A DNA stretch of 36,961 nt from a virus, in IMG/VR virus record IMGVR_UViG_3300010966_000076, positions 1 to 36,961 of that record; one strand, given 5' to 3'. Under the pieces are notes generated by a model. It saw only the letters and a list, made by a program, of their open reading frames with translations, was not told where the DNA came from and searched no databases. The translations under genes and the position numbers were made by a program. Position 1 is the stretch's first letter, and each line of letters starts with the position of its first letter. This document shows positions 6,563 to 13,647 of the stretch, in pieces.

Positions 6563-6932
6563 AGTTAGGTAATGATTAGATATTTGGTAAGGTTAAAGGT
6601 GGGTTGTTAGTGGGGTTGGATCACCGGCGGACCGGCGGCGGTTGTCGCCCTTGCGGGGCGGCGGCGGGCCGGCAATGGCCGGCGGCAAAGGGGTTGACGG
6701 GGCTTTCCAGGCGGGGCAAGGGCGGCGGCGGGGCTTGCCAAGGGCGGCACGGGATACGGACGGCACGGGGCAAGGGAAGCGGCAAGGGGATAGGGCGGCG
6801 GCGGGGCTTGTCAGCTTGCCCCAGGCGGACGGCGGCGGGGCGGACTGAGGAAAGGGAAGGGCGGGCCGCGCAAGGGCGGCACGGGGCAAAGGGCGGGGCT
6901 TGTTCCGTGCCGTTGCACGGGGAAGCACTAGG

Positions 6933-6963
6933 CAAAAGAAAAGCCCCGGGGTTGCCGGGGCTT
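6933..6963 (-). terminator. Rho-independent terminator after the 6.99-8.83 kb operon
   Basis: On the minus strand, AAGCCCCGG, a five-base loop and CCGGGGCTT form a perfect nine-base stem, followed by TTCTTTT. It lies 25 bases past the stop of the 171-residue gene. It is one of the clearest terminators in the window. Confidence 0.85.
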
Positions 6964-6987
6964 GTTAGGGGAAGGATCGGCCGGCCT

Positions 6988-7503
6988 TTATTCACCGGCG
7001 GCGGATTGGAAGCGGGAAAGCCGGTCAAAGAATAAAGCCAACCTTGCAACGTCTTCGCACCACAAGCGGCACAAGATACGGCGAACAAGCCAACCGGGGC
7101 TTTCCTGTCCGCTTGGCTCAGTTAAGCCGTCCGCCTCCGTCTGGCATATGTCGGCAAGGGTTGCGGCATGATCACTAGGCAAACCCTCCGCCGCTTTTCC
7201 GTAGGCGGTTGCGGCAATTAATTTCCGCGCAAGCTTTGCCAGGCGGGGCTTATGAGCTGTCCACGGGATAAAGACATGATTGGCCCGGTATAGGTAAGCC
7301 CCGAAAGAAACCTTGCCGTCAATGTCATGATAAAGCGAACCGGCAACTGTCCGCCGCTTTCCGCCGCTTGTAATTTGCACGGCGGCGGGGATTGAAAACC
7401 AAGTGTCAGGTTGGCCAGTAATGACGGCGGACCTAGTCACCCCATCCCGGCAAACCGCCGGCAACCGCCGGCCGGGGTAGAAACCTAAGCGGGGGTTATG
7501 CAT
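6988..7503 (-). CDS. Hypothetical protein downstream of the Gp88-like gene
   Basis: A 171-residue protein with no recognised domain. The middle (SLYHDIDGKVSFGAYLYRAN) looks like a beta-rich folded region, and the C-terminal third is helical with two cysteines (RRILCRLWCED). ATG 7503 overlaps the stop of the Gp88-like gene, so the two are probably coupled and may act together. Composition follows the odd GCC/GGC-rich, low-complexity style of this island. It ends just before a strong terminator. Confidence 0.6.
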   Translation of the reverse strand: MHNPRLGFYPGRRLPAVCRDGVTRSAVITGQPDTWFSIPAAVQITSGGKRRTVAGSLYHDIDGKVSFGAYLYRANHVFIPWTAHKPRLAKLARKLIAATAYGKAAEGLPSDHAATLADICQTEADGLTEPSGQESPGWLVRRILCRLWCEDVARLALFFDRLSRFQSAAGE

Positions 7504-8407
7504 GGGCGGCGGAGGTTGCACGAATAACAAAGCCGGAAACGTCCGCCCGGGCCTTGCCTTTCGCTTTCAAGATGCCAATCCGGCCTTTTCCGTCTTTCCC
7601 CTTTCGATCAAGAAAGCGGAGGTCATGCCGGTCCGCCGAAAAAGTGGGCCGCGCCTCCGTCATACCAGGCAAGGCAAACCGTTCGCCGGCCTTTACCCCG
7701 TCCGCAACCGCCGCAACATTCACGCCGGCGGCCAAGGCAATCCCGGCGGCGGCGGCGTTTGTTTCAGAATAAGAAAAGGTAAGGTGATAATTCCGGGGAA
7801 GCTCGCCCTTGGCAAAGGCAACCGCGCGGCGGAGAGACTTCGAGTAGTCATAGAATTTCAGGCGGGGAAATTCGGCGAACAATTCCGGGGCTAACTTTTC
7901 CCACGCCAAGTCGGACGTGCCATTAAGACGAACAACCGGCCGCAAGCCCCGCCGCTTTGCTTTCCTGATAAGGGCGGCAATTTCGCCCCTAAGCATGGCA
8001 ATAAAGCCGGCCCGGTTGTCATGTAGGAAACGGGTTCGCATGACACGGGCGGCGTTAACCGCTTCGAAGATGCCGGCACGGCCGGCCGTGAAAAGGCAAG
8101 CGGCAAGGCAACCGGCGGACGCATGGGGGCAAAGGTTGCCCACGCCGGCAAGCTGCCCCGGGGCGAGATAAAGAATGCCGGTGAGATATCCCGATCCCGT
8201 TCCCTTTTCCGTCTTAGCGTCCGCTTCGACGCTAAGGAGATAAGACGGCATATAGAAGGGAAGGGAAGCGGCGGAGTGACGGACGGCGGCGGCGGGGCGG
8301 AAAAGCAAAGGACCGGGGTGGGTATAATCCCCGCGCAAGTTAAGGGCGGGGGCTTTTGTGGGGCATAGGTTGACGGGCGGCACGGCGGGCGTATTTTTGG
8401 GCTTCAT
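7496..8407 (-). CDS. Gp88-like phage protein
   Basis: A 303-residue protein resembling the phage Gp88-type family, whose biochemical role is not established. Features seen: NLCPHASAGCLAAC (C93, C100, C104) followed by TAGRAG, an arginine-rich helix, RLNGTSDLAWE at 160-170, FPRLKFYDYSK at 180-190 and NYHLTFSYSETN at 206-217. The end is VHDLRFLD-like (RHDLRFLDRKG) and a short basic tail. The three cysteines close to the TAGR loop could hold a metal. It lies between two small hypothetical genes in a region of unusual base composition. ATG 8407 is preceded by the TTTCC-type junction element, which supports this start. Confidence 0.7.
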   Translation of the reverse strand: MKPKNTPAVPPVNLCPTKAPALNLRGDYTHPGPLLFRPAAAVRHSAASLPFYMPSYLLSVEADAKTEKGTGSGYLTGILYLAPGQLAGVGNLCPHASAGCLAACLFTAGRAGIFEAVNAARVMRTRFLHDNRAGFIAMLRGEIAALIRKAKRRGLRPVVRLNGTSDLAWEKLAPELFAEFPRLKFYDYSKSLRRAVAFAKGELPRNYHLTFSYSETNAAAAGIALAAGVNVAAVADGVKAGERFALPGMTEARPTFSADRHDLRFLDRKGKDGKGRIGILKAKGKARADVSGFVIRATSAAHA

Positions 8408-8417
8408 GGGATGGAAA
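8408..8417 (-). promoter_or_regulatory. Minus-arm junction element (short form)
   Basis: The gap between the TAA of the 104-residue gene and ATG 8407 reads TTTCCATCCC on the minus strand, a short version of TTTCCACCC. Confidence 0.45.
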
Positions 8418-8732
8418 TTAGTAGGGAAGGGCGGCGGCGGCGCGGGCCGCAAGGGAAGCGGCGGCGCGGGCCAGGTTATCCGCGCTTTCATGGCCGAGGG
8501 AAAAGCGGGGGAAGGTTTGCCGGCAATAGCGGGCCGCGCCCGTAAGCTTGGCAACGGCGTCTTGCGACATGAGATCAGCAAACGACGTGCAACCGGCAAC
8601 GGCGTCCAATTCGTCTAAAACGAAAACGGCCGCCGCCGGCGCGTCATGTTCCAATGTGTTTGCAAAGTTGTCCGCCTCTTGCGCGGCGGTTTGGATCACT
8701 TCGGCAACGGTCAACAGGTTTGTTTTATGCAT
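8418..8732 (-). CDS. Small alanine-rich helical protein
   Basis: A 104-residue, mostly helical, alanine-rich protein with no recognised family and no signal or membrane segment. It begins MHKTNLLTVAEVIQTA. Its stop TAA is followed by the junction element of the Gp88-like gene. It belongs to the 8.83-6.99 kb operon. The alanine content partly reflects the GCC/GCG-rich composition of the island. Confidence 0.6.
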   Translation of the reverse strand: MHKTNLLTVAEVIQTAAQEADNFANTLEHDAPAAAVFVLDELDAVAGCTSFADLMSQDAVAKLTGAARYCRQTFPRFSLGHESADNLARAAASLAARAAAALPY

Positions 8733-8743
8733 GGGTAGGGAAA

Positions 8744-8827
8744 TTAAAGGGAGAAGATTGCCACGGCGACAAGCCAAGCAAGGGCGACAACGGCGGCGGC
8801 GGTTAACAGGTCTTTTAGGGTTTGCAT
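8744..8827 (-). CDS. 27-residue single-span membrane microprotein
   Basis: A short open frame beginning MQTLKDLL and continuing as an uninterrupted hydrophobic alanine/valine/leucine helix to the stop. It would span the inner membrane once. Its TAA is immediately followed by TTTCCCTACCC and the ATG of the next gene, the same arrangement as at real gene junctions in this arm, which argues for its reality. It would be the first gene of the operon. The role is unknown. Confidence 0.45.
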   Translation of the reverse strand: MQTLKDLLTAAAVVALAWLVAVAIFSL

Positions 8828-9024
8828 AGGACACGCACAAAAGGGGAAGCGGGCGGGGGTGTAAAGGATTAAATGCAAACCTTTTGATATAAAGAAAAGG
8901 GCGGGGCTTAGGGCGGCGGCACAAGCGGCCAGGCGGACGGACGCCGGCGGAGGACATGATCACCCCGCGCCGCTTACTAGGGTAGGCACGGCGGGCGGCA
9001 CGGGGCGGCGGCAACCCTTGGCAA

Positions 9025-9053
9025 CCCCACCCCACCCCACCCCACCCCACCCC
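9025..9053. repeat. CCCCA tandem repeat with G-quadruplex potential
   Basis: There are five consecutive CCCCA units followed by CCCC. The minus strand has six runs of four G separated by single T, an ideal G4-forming pattern. The repeat sits in the divergent control region. Confidence 0.85.
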
Positions 9054-9381
9054 GTCCGCCGGCATGACATGGGCAAGGCACGGCCGGCGCGGCGGCGGCA
9101 AGCTACGGCAAAGGCACGGCGGCAACCCCGCAACCCCGCCGGCAATGGCCCGCAAGCGGCGGCAATCGATTGGCCAGGCGGGCGGCGGGCGGGCGGCGGA
9201 GGCACTTCGGCAAAATGGGGCATAGGTGGGGCAACAGTGGTTATGCTCACTTTTAAACAGAGGTAAACAGGTCATGATTCGCCCCCGGAAAGGAATCTCT
9301 TAGGGCCTCCGCCAGCGGGGGGGGCGAAGCCCCACCGACCCCGTCAAAAACATGGGGGTCAACCTGCAAAAACCATGCAAA

Positions 9382-9410
9382 TTGATATGTCCGGCTATAT
9401 GTGTTGTTAT
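9382..9410 (+). promoter_or_regulatory. Candidate sigma-70 promoter for the late arm
   Basis: TTGATA (9382-9387), a 17-base spacer and TGTTAT (9405-9410) match the -35 and -10 hexamers at five and four of six positions. Transcription would start near 9417. That gives a leader of about 140 bases containing the tandem repeat and both hairpins before the first gene. Confidence 0.5.
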
Positions 9411-9439
9411 AGCAACCACAGTAGCAACCACAGTAGCAA
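9411..9439. repeat. 12-base tandem repeat AGCAACCACAGT
   Basis: There are two full copies and a partial third (AGCAA), directly after the -10 of the candidate late promoter. It may be a regulator-binding site in DNA or a leader RNA element. Confidence 0.7.
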
Positions 9440-9455
9440 TGAATATAGACAATAC

Positions 9456-9497
9456 ATTTACTATGTATCCCCTTACAGGGGATAAGACATAGTAAAT
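9456..9497 (+). promoter_or_regulatory. Large hairpin in late-operon leader
   Basis: An outer stem of 11 bases (ATTTACTATGT with ACATAGTAAAT) and an inner stem of 7 (ATCCCCT with AGGGGAT) close on a three-base loop, with one three-base bulge. No T tail follows, so antitermination, RNA stability or an origin cruciform are more likely roles than termination. Confidence 0.65.
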
Positions 9498-9499
9498 AA

Positions 9500-9555
9500 T
9501 GGCCAAGCCATTATAGGCTTTACGACTGTAAGGTCGTAGCCTAAATGTCTGGCCA
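9500..9555 (+). promoter_or_regulatory. Second hairpin bracketed by TGGCCA repeats
   Basis: TAGGCT/AGCCTA and ACGAC/GTCGT pair around a six-base loop at 9514-9543, with a two-base bulge. TGGCCA lies at 9500-9505 and 9550-9555, the latter touching the ATG at 9556. The structure would place the first start codon of the late arm at the foot of a stem. Confidence 0.55.
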
Positions 9556-9924
9556 ATGAGCCAACCCTTCCCCTTCCACCGCCGCCGTCGAGGCCCGATC
9601 ACCCCGCGCCGTCCCGAGTCCCCTTGGGCGAGGGCGTGGCGTCTGTCGCCCGAACGGATGAAGCAGCACATCTCGGACCTGAACGCCGCCCGGACGGCCA
9701 AGAGCGAGGAGTCGGCCCAGCTCGTCCAGGCGGTGCTGAACCTGATCCCCGCCGACCGAGCCTACCGCGCCCACGAACTCCGAGACCTGTTCGCCGCCGA
9801 GTGGGGTCGGTGCTACGACGAGCCGCTGACCAGCAAGGACGCCTGGAACAAAGTCCGCAAGGCCATGCGTCACGGGATGCTGGGCCGGGATGAGAATGGT
9901 TTGATTTATCCACGGCACGGCTAG
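9556..9924 (+). CDS. Small basic protein, possible winged helix
   Basis: A 122-residue protein with an arginine-rich N-terminus and a helical C-terminal half (about 55-115), with the spacing of a winged-helix domain: IPADRAYRAHELRDLFA then KDAWNKVRKAMRHGMLGRD. It is the first gene of the late arm and may bind DNA as a regulator or packaging factor. The ATG follows a hairpin directly, with no Shine-Dalgarno seen. Confidence 0.5.
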   Translation: MSQPFPFHRRRRGPITPRRPESPWARAWRLSPERMKQHISDLNAARTAKSEESAQLVQAVLNLIPADRAYRAHELRDLFAAEWGRCYDEPLTSKDAWNKVRKAMRHGMLGRDENGLIYPRHG

Positions 9925-9929
9925 GCGGG

Positions 9930-10208
9930 TTGACTTGTTCACAGGTTAGGCACATTGATGCCCGTGTGGTACGAAAAAACGACGATGACAATTACGGCTG
10001 GACTCCCTCGATGCTTTTCGAGGAAGCCCGACAGTTACGGCGGATCGCCGGCCTGAACATCATCCGCGCCGCCCACATCGCCGATATCAACGGCGACGAC
10101 GAGGTGGCCAAACTGCTCGTCTCCGAAGCATCGGTCATGCTCTCGGTCGCCACCAAGGTGGAAGACCTGTTCGCTCCTCCGCCCGAGAACAACGATGCCA
10201 ATCTATGA
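9930..10208 (+). CDS. Small hypothetical protein, start uncertain
   Basis: Up to 92 residues from TTG 9930. GTG 9966 and ATG 10011 are alternatives, but the YGWTPSMLFEEARQLRRIAG stretch looks like real protein and argues for a start before 10011. The C-terminal part is helical. No family is recognised. It overlaps the next gene by 14 bases, indicating translation in one unit. Confidence 0.45.
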   Translation: MTCSQVRHIDARVVRKNDDDNYGWTPSMLFEEARQLRRIAGLNIIRAAHIADINGDDEVAKLLVSEASVMLSVATKVEDLFAPPPENNDANL

Positions 10209-10764
10209 CGAATACCAAAGGTTCTGGAAACGGCTGTCCAAGGCGGAACGCACGGCGTTGGAAGCGTCTGGCTTCAATCCCCATCGACCCGAAGATGCTG
10301 GAGTCCCTTTCGCGCATCGGTATTTTTCTGGTGAACCCTCTGATGGAGATGCCTGCGAAGGCGGCGAAGAAAACTTCAGCGAAGGCGGCTGGGGCCAAGG
10401 CTACGACATCAACCAAGTGCAAGCGGTGCAATGGCGGATGCGCGAAAGGTCGGAAGTCCAGATGAGCGACCGAACCTTCACGCAGGACGAGGTGCTGGAT
10501 ATCCTCCGCAAGGTGATCGCCGTCATCGACCTGTCGACCCACGCCGAAGTCCGGCTGCACGGGACGTGCATCAAGCTCGCCCTCGGAATCCCCGATCAGC
10601 CGACCATGACGGCGTTGGCCAATCAGCACAACCTGACCCGTGCGGCCATATCCGCCCGAGTGAAGACCATCCAACGTAACCTGAAACTGCCGCCGTCGTT
10701 GTACATGAAGTCCGACGCCGCCTGCGCGAAACTGTCCAACGCCCGGAGGAAGAAACTCAAGTGA
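10195..10764 (+). CDS. Helix-turn-helix protein upstream of terminase
   Basis: A 189-residue protein. The first third is acidic and glycine-rich in places, and the second half holds a likely helix-turn-helix: ALANQHNLTRAAISARVKTI at about 141-160. The tail is basic. It is probably a DNA-binding late regulator or a packaging-site recognition partner. Its stop overlaps the GTG of the small terminase (GTGA). A frame shifted by one inside the first half is also open, but lacks a folded-looking protein. Confidence 0.6.
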   Translation: MPIYDEYQRFWKRLSKAERTALEASGFNPHRPEDAGVPFAHRYFSGEPSDGDACEGGEENFSEGGWGQGYDINQVQAVQWRMRERSEVQMSDRTFTQDEVLDILRKVIAVIDLSTHAEVRLHGTCIKLALGIPDQPTMTALANQHNLTRAAISARVKTIQRNLKLPPSLYMKSDAACAKLSNARRKKLK

Positions 10765-11393
10765 GTTCCGAGAAGGTCCGACCTATCGACCTTGCGGGAC
10801 GCTTCGGCGTCACCAAGCAGGCCATCAACAAATTCATCAACCAAGGGATGCCCATCGACTCCATCGAGTCCGCCGAAGCCTGGTACATGGCCCGTGGTGC
10901 CGGTCGCATGGGTTCCGCCGTCCGCCCCGACAAGGACTTCAACGAGACCGTCGAGCGTCAGCGCGAACTGAAGGCTCTGGCCTATCAGCAGTACCTCGAC
11001 GACCTCGGTAGCAACTCGCCCGACGCCAGCAAGTCCTATGCGACCTACGACAAGTTGGTGAAGACGCTGGTCACGCTGGAAAAGGAACTCCAAGCCCGAC
11101 AGATCGCCAGCCGTGAGTACATCCGCACCCAGACCGCCATCGAAAGGTTCGGACGAGTGTTCGCGCAGGTCCGTGAAGAGGCCACGCAGCTCGGCACGAA
11201 ACTGGCGTCGAGGGTCAACCCCGACAATCCGGGACGGGCCATGAAGGCCATCGACGACGAAGTGAAGCGGATGCTGGAGCGTCTGTCGTCTGCCGCCGGC
11301 TACGCCGAACAAGCCATCGTGAAGGAAGCCGACACCGAAGACCCGATTGAAGTGTCCGAGGGCGACGAGGAATCCGTCGACGAAGTCGAGTGA
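10761..11393 (+). CDS. Terminase small subunit (Nu1-like)
   Basis: A 210-residue protein with an N-terminal helix-turn-helix (about 8-32, RFGVTKQAINKFINQG) followed by a WY motif, like lambda Nu1. It would recognise the packaging site and load the large subunit. A long helical middle follows, then an acidic C-terminal tail (PIEVSEGDEESVDEVE) that likely contacts the motor. The start is GTG, overlapping the upstream stop; its own stop overlaps the GTG of the large subunit. Order and coupling match lambda Nu1-A. Confidence 0.8.
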   Translation: MSSEKVRPIDLAGRFGVTKQAINKFINQGMPIDSIESAEAWYMARGAGRMGSAVRPDKDFNETVERQRELKALAYQQYLDDLGSNSPDASKSYATYDKLVKTLVTLEKELQARQIASREYIRTQTAIERFGRVFAQVREEATQLGTKLASRVNPDNPGRAMKAIDDEVKRMLERLSSAAGYAEQAIVKEADTEDPIEVSEGDEESVDEVE

Positions 11394-13255
11394 TCATCGA
11401 CCCGCAGACCGTCGAGACCTTCGAGGCTCACATTCGGGCGATGATGACGCCCGACCCCGAAGGCGATATCGTGCAATGGCTGGAAGCCAACGTGCGCGAG
11501 GTGCCTGGCTCTCCGCAACCCGGCCCGTTCCGAGTCGAGTCCACGCCCTTCCTCGCTCCCATCCTGCGGGCGTTGACCGACCCCGAGATCACCACCGTCG
11601 TCGTCCTCGGCGCGGTGCAGATGGGAAAGTCGTCCTTGCTGGAACTGTGGTCGACCTTCATCCCTGCCCGTTCGCCCGGTCCGACGCTGCTGCTCCAAGA
11701 CGTCGACGACAACGCGCAGGATTGGCAGAAGGACCGACTGCGTCCGATGTGGGAAGCCACGCCGGCCACGCTGGCCAAGATGGAAGACTCCGAACGCAAC
11801 CAATGGAAGAAGACCCGCTTCGAGCGTAACACCGTCTGGGTGCTGGGTGCGAACAACAAGAAGAACCTCCAGCGTCGCTCGATCCGTTTCCTTGGCGGGG
11901 ACGAAGTGTGGCTCTGGCCCAAGGGTCACTTGAACGAAGCCTTGGCCCGTCGCACGGCGTTCATCTGGCAGGGCAAGTCGCTGCTCGTCTCGCAGGGCGG
12001 CGTCGAGGGCGACGATATCACCGACCTGTGGAATCAGTCCGACCGCCGTGAATGGACTTTCAAGTGTACGCAATGCGGCACACGCCAAGCCTGGGAATGG
12101 GAGCAACTCATCTACCCCGAAGACGCCCGTGAACCGAACGGCTGGAATCTCGACAAGGTCAAGGCCGGTTGCACCTACGAGTGCAAGTCATGCAAGCACC
12201 GCTACAAGGATTCGTTCGAGACCCGGGCCGAGCTGAACGCCACCGGCGAATACATCCCGATGAACCAGAACGCTCCCAAGGGCGTCGTCGGCTTCCATTG
12301 GAATTCACTCTGCGCTCAATGGGGTCTGGACTGGGGCAAGCTCGCCGAGATGGCAATCCGTGCCAAGCAATCCTTCGAGGAACACGGTGACGATGTCGCC
12401 CGTCGGGAATTCAAGCAGAAGCGTCTGGCCATCTCTTGGTCCGATGACCCCGATGACGGCGGCGGAGAAGTCATGCCGCAGGGTTACAAGATGCTCGACC
12501 AATGGGACGACGAGGCGTACATGGTCGATAGCAAACTCGCCGAGCCTCCGTTCAAGGAAGAATACAAGAAGGCCAAGCAGTTCGCACGGCTCCGCTTCAT
12601 GGCGGTCGACGTGCAACGCAAGGGCTTCTACTGGATCGTCAGGGCGTGGGCCTTGGACGGCAAGTCACGCATGGTGCAATGGGGCTACTGCGACACCGAG
12701 GAAGAAGTGCGCGAGGCCCAGAAGCGACATGAGGTGGCCGACTTCTTCGTCTTCGTCGACTCGGGCGACGGACCGAACACCGACACCGTTTACCGTATGT
12801 GCGCGAAGTTCTCCTGGAACGCCACCAAGGGTTCAGGTCAGAACGAATTCCCTTGGCGTATCCAGACGCCCTACGGCATCAAGGTGGCCTACCGCCCTTA
12901 CGCCCGGGCCAAGGTGATCCAAGTCGGCCAGACCTCCTGCAAGTTGTACCTGTTCTCGAACCTGTACTTCAAGGACTCCATCTCCCGCCTACGCCGCGCA
13001 GGGCATCACACCTACCCCGAGGACGCCGGCGACGAGTACCGCAAGCAGATGCAGTCGGAGCATCGCACCCGCCAGGCGAACGGACAGGCCATCTGGTTGC
13101 CCATCGGGGAGCGAGCGAACCACTTGTGGGACGTGGAGGTCATCGGGATGTTGCCAGCCCTCATGGCCAAGCTCATCGGGCGCGGCAAGAACCGCCACGG
13201 CAAGCCCGAGGACCGCAAGCCGGACGAAAAGCAAGCCGAGGAAGAAACCGCTTGA
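11390..13255 (+). CDS. Terminase large subunit (GpA-like)
   Basis: A 621-residue packaging motor and nuclease of the lambda GpA type. The ATPase has a P-loop-like GAVQMGKSS at 74-82 and an acidic Walker B in IRFLGGDE at 165-172. A zinc-ribbon insertion follows (CTQC at 226-229 and CKSC at 265-268), typical of GpA. The nuclease domain begins near RFMAVDVQRKGFYW (about 400) and includes the acidic FVFVDSGDG stretch. The C-terminus is charged and disordered. It works with the upstream small subunit to cut and translocate DNA into the prohead. The start is GTG 11390, coupled to that gene. Confidence 0.92.
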   Translation: MIIDPQTVETFEAHIRAMMTPDPEGDIVQWLEANVREVPGSPQPGPFRVESTPFLAPILRALTDPEITTVVVLGAVQMGKSSLLELWSTFIPARSPGPTLLLQDVDDNAQDWQKDRLRPMWEATPATLAKMEDSERNQWKKTRFERNTVWVLGANNKKNLQRRSIRFLGGDEVWLWPKGHLNEALARRTAFIWQGKSLLVSQGGVEGDDITDLWNQSDRREWTFKCTQCGTRQAWEWEQLIYPEDAREPNGWNLDKVKAGCTYECKSCKHRYKDSFETRAELNATGEYIPMNQNAPKGVVGFHWNSLCAQWGLDWGKLAEMAIRAKQSFEEHGDDVARREFKQKRLAISWSDDPDDGGGEVMPQGYKMLDQWDDEAYMVDSKLAEPPFKEEYKKAKQFARLRFMAVDVQRKGFYWIVRAWALDGKSRMVQWGYCDTEEEVREAQKRHEVADFFVFVDSGDGPNTDTVYRMCAKFSWNATKGSGQNEFPWRIQTPYGIKVAYRPYARAKVIQVGQTSCKLYLFSNLYFKDSISRLRRAGHHTYPEDAGDEYRKQMQSEHRTRQANGQAIWLPIGERANHLWDVEVIGMLPALMAKLIGRGKNRHGKPEDRKPDEKQAEEETA

Positions 13256-13374
13256 CGGACCTCCTCCCAGCGGTAGAGTTAATCCAAGCCGTCTGGCCCT
13301 TCTGGAAAAACCACGGGTGGCTCTTGTGGATCGTACATGGGTTGGGTCAGACGGCCCCTTTTACACGGGGCTAA
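13252..13374 (+). CDS. 40-residue hydrophobic ORF between terminase and joiner
   Basis: A short frame from TTG 13252, overlapping the terminase stop as TTGA. It encodes a tryptophan-rich hydrophobic peptide (AVWPFWKNHGWLLWIVHGL). It ends inside the late junction element. Eight-base arms GCCGTCTG (13288-13295) and CAGACGGC (13348-13355) also lie here. The stretch may therefore be a structured RNA or a terminator-like region rather than a gene. Confidence 0.3.
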   Translation: MTDLLPAVELIQAVWPFWKNHGWLLWIVHGLGQTAPFTRG

Positions 13375-13379
13375 ACGCA
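13360..13379 (+). promoter_or_regulatory. Late junction element, copy 1 (variant)
   Basis: TTTACA-N3-GGCTAAACGCA, two bases off the consensus shared with copies at 16310, 17819, 19596 and 24151. It ends one base before the start codon at 13381. Confidence 0.55.
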
Positions 13380-13380
13380 A

Positions 13381-13647
13381 ATGGCACGACCCCAAGGTAT
13401 CTTCCTTATTTTCGACATTTGCGACATCCTTGAGATTGTCGACAAGGCCAAGGAACTCCTCAAGCAGGGTAAGACCATGATGGAGTACTCCGATTCGGGT
13501 ACTTCCGTCGTCAAGCAGTTCCCGATGGATATCTCCACCGTGCTGGTGGAATGTCGCTATGCGTTGATGGTCAAAGACCCCCAGACCTACGGATCAATCG
13601 ACCGTGTCCGGGTCATCAATATGCTGAATAACTTCCGAGGATTCTAA
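13381..13647 (+). CDS. gpW-like head-tail joining protein
   Basis: An 88-residue protein in the exact position of lambda W, between terminase and portal. The pattern of an N-terminal helix followed by LLKQGKTMMEYSDSGTSVVK and a C-terminal helix resembles the small gpW fold, which plugs the portal vertex after packaging. Sequence similarity alone is weak, so the call leans on gene order. The stop TAA shares its last base with the portal's ATG. Confidence 0.55.
   Translation: MARPQGIFLIFDICDILEIVDKAKELLKQGKTMMEYSDSGTSVVKQFPMDISTVLVECRYALMVKDPQTYGSIDRVRVINMLNNFRGF

Larger units (their letters stand above)
6121..6932. other. Non-coding control region and G-rich low-complexity stretch
   Basis: I see no convincing gene here. 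From 6121 to 6600 it is AT-rich. It holds a minus-strand TATAAA (6164-6169, a possible -10 with no good -35), the GTTATTAAC palindrome (6268-6276), an inverted repeat of nine bases around six A (6447-6470) and short direct repeats (6521-6562). From about 6600 to 6930 the plus strand is a patchwork of ggcggc, ggcaagg, ggcacgg and ggggc words. Minus-strand RNA from it would be C-rich and G-poor, as Rho loading sites are. Open frames across it give only proline/arginine-rich low-complexity peptides. Confidence 0.6.
8828..9555. other. Divergent control region between the two arms
   Basis: This is the gap between the leftward and rightward operons. It contains an AT-rich patch (about 8866-8905) that may hold the leftward promoter, a G/C-rich low-complexity stretch (8900-9230), a run of CCCCA repeats, a sigma-70-like rightward promoter, a 12-base tandem repeat and two large hairpins. 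No gene is seen in it. Its position at the divergence point and its structure make it a candidate for replication origin as well as promoter region. Confidence 0.6.

Noticed and set aside
6593-7088. Proline/arginine-rich frames in the G-rich stretch
   Set aside because: They consist only of low-complexity peptides from repeated gcc/ccg words, have no start context, and overlap a strong terminator.
8418-9275. Extension of the 104-residue gene up to 9275
   Set aside because: The extended part is cysteine/proline/arginine-rich nonsense running through the CCCCA repeat. The junction element and ATG at 8732 give a much better start.
9300-9701. 133-residue minus-strand frame across the late leader
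   Set aside because: It is antisense to the first late gene and crosses both hairpins and the tandem repeat. Its hydrophobic stretch comes from those repeats.
10205-10465. Alternative frame with KAAKKTSAKAAGAKATT tail
   Set aside because: It overlaps the 189-residue gene, which has a helix-turn-helix and continuous coding style through the region and couples to the terminase gene.
11300-12106. Long minus-strand frame opposite terminase genes
   Set aside because: It is a shadow of the codon bias of the terminase genes, with no family features.
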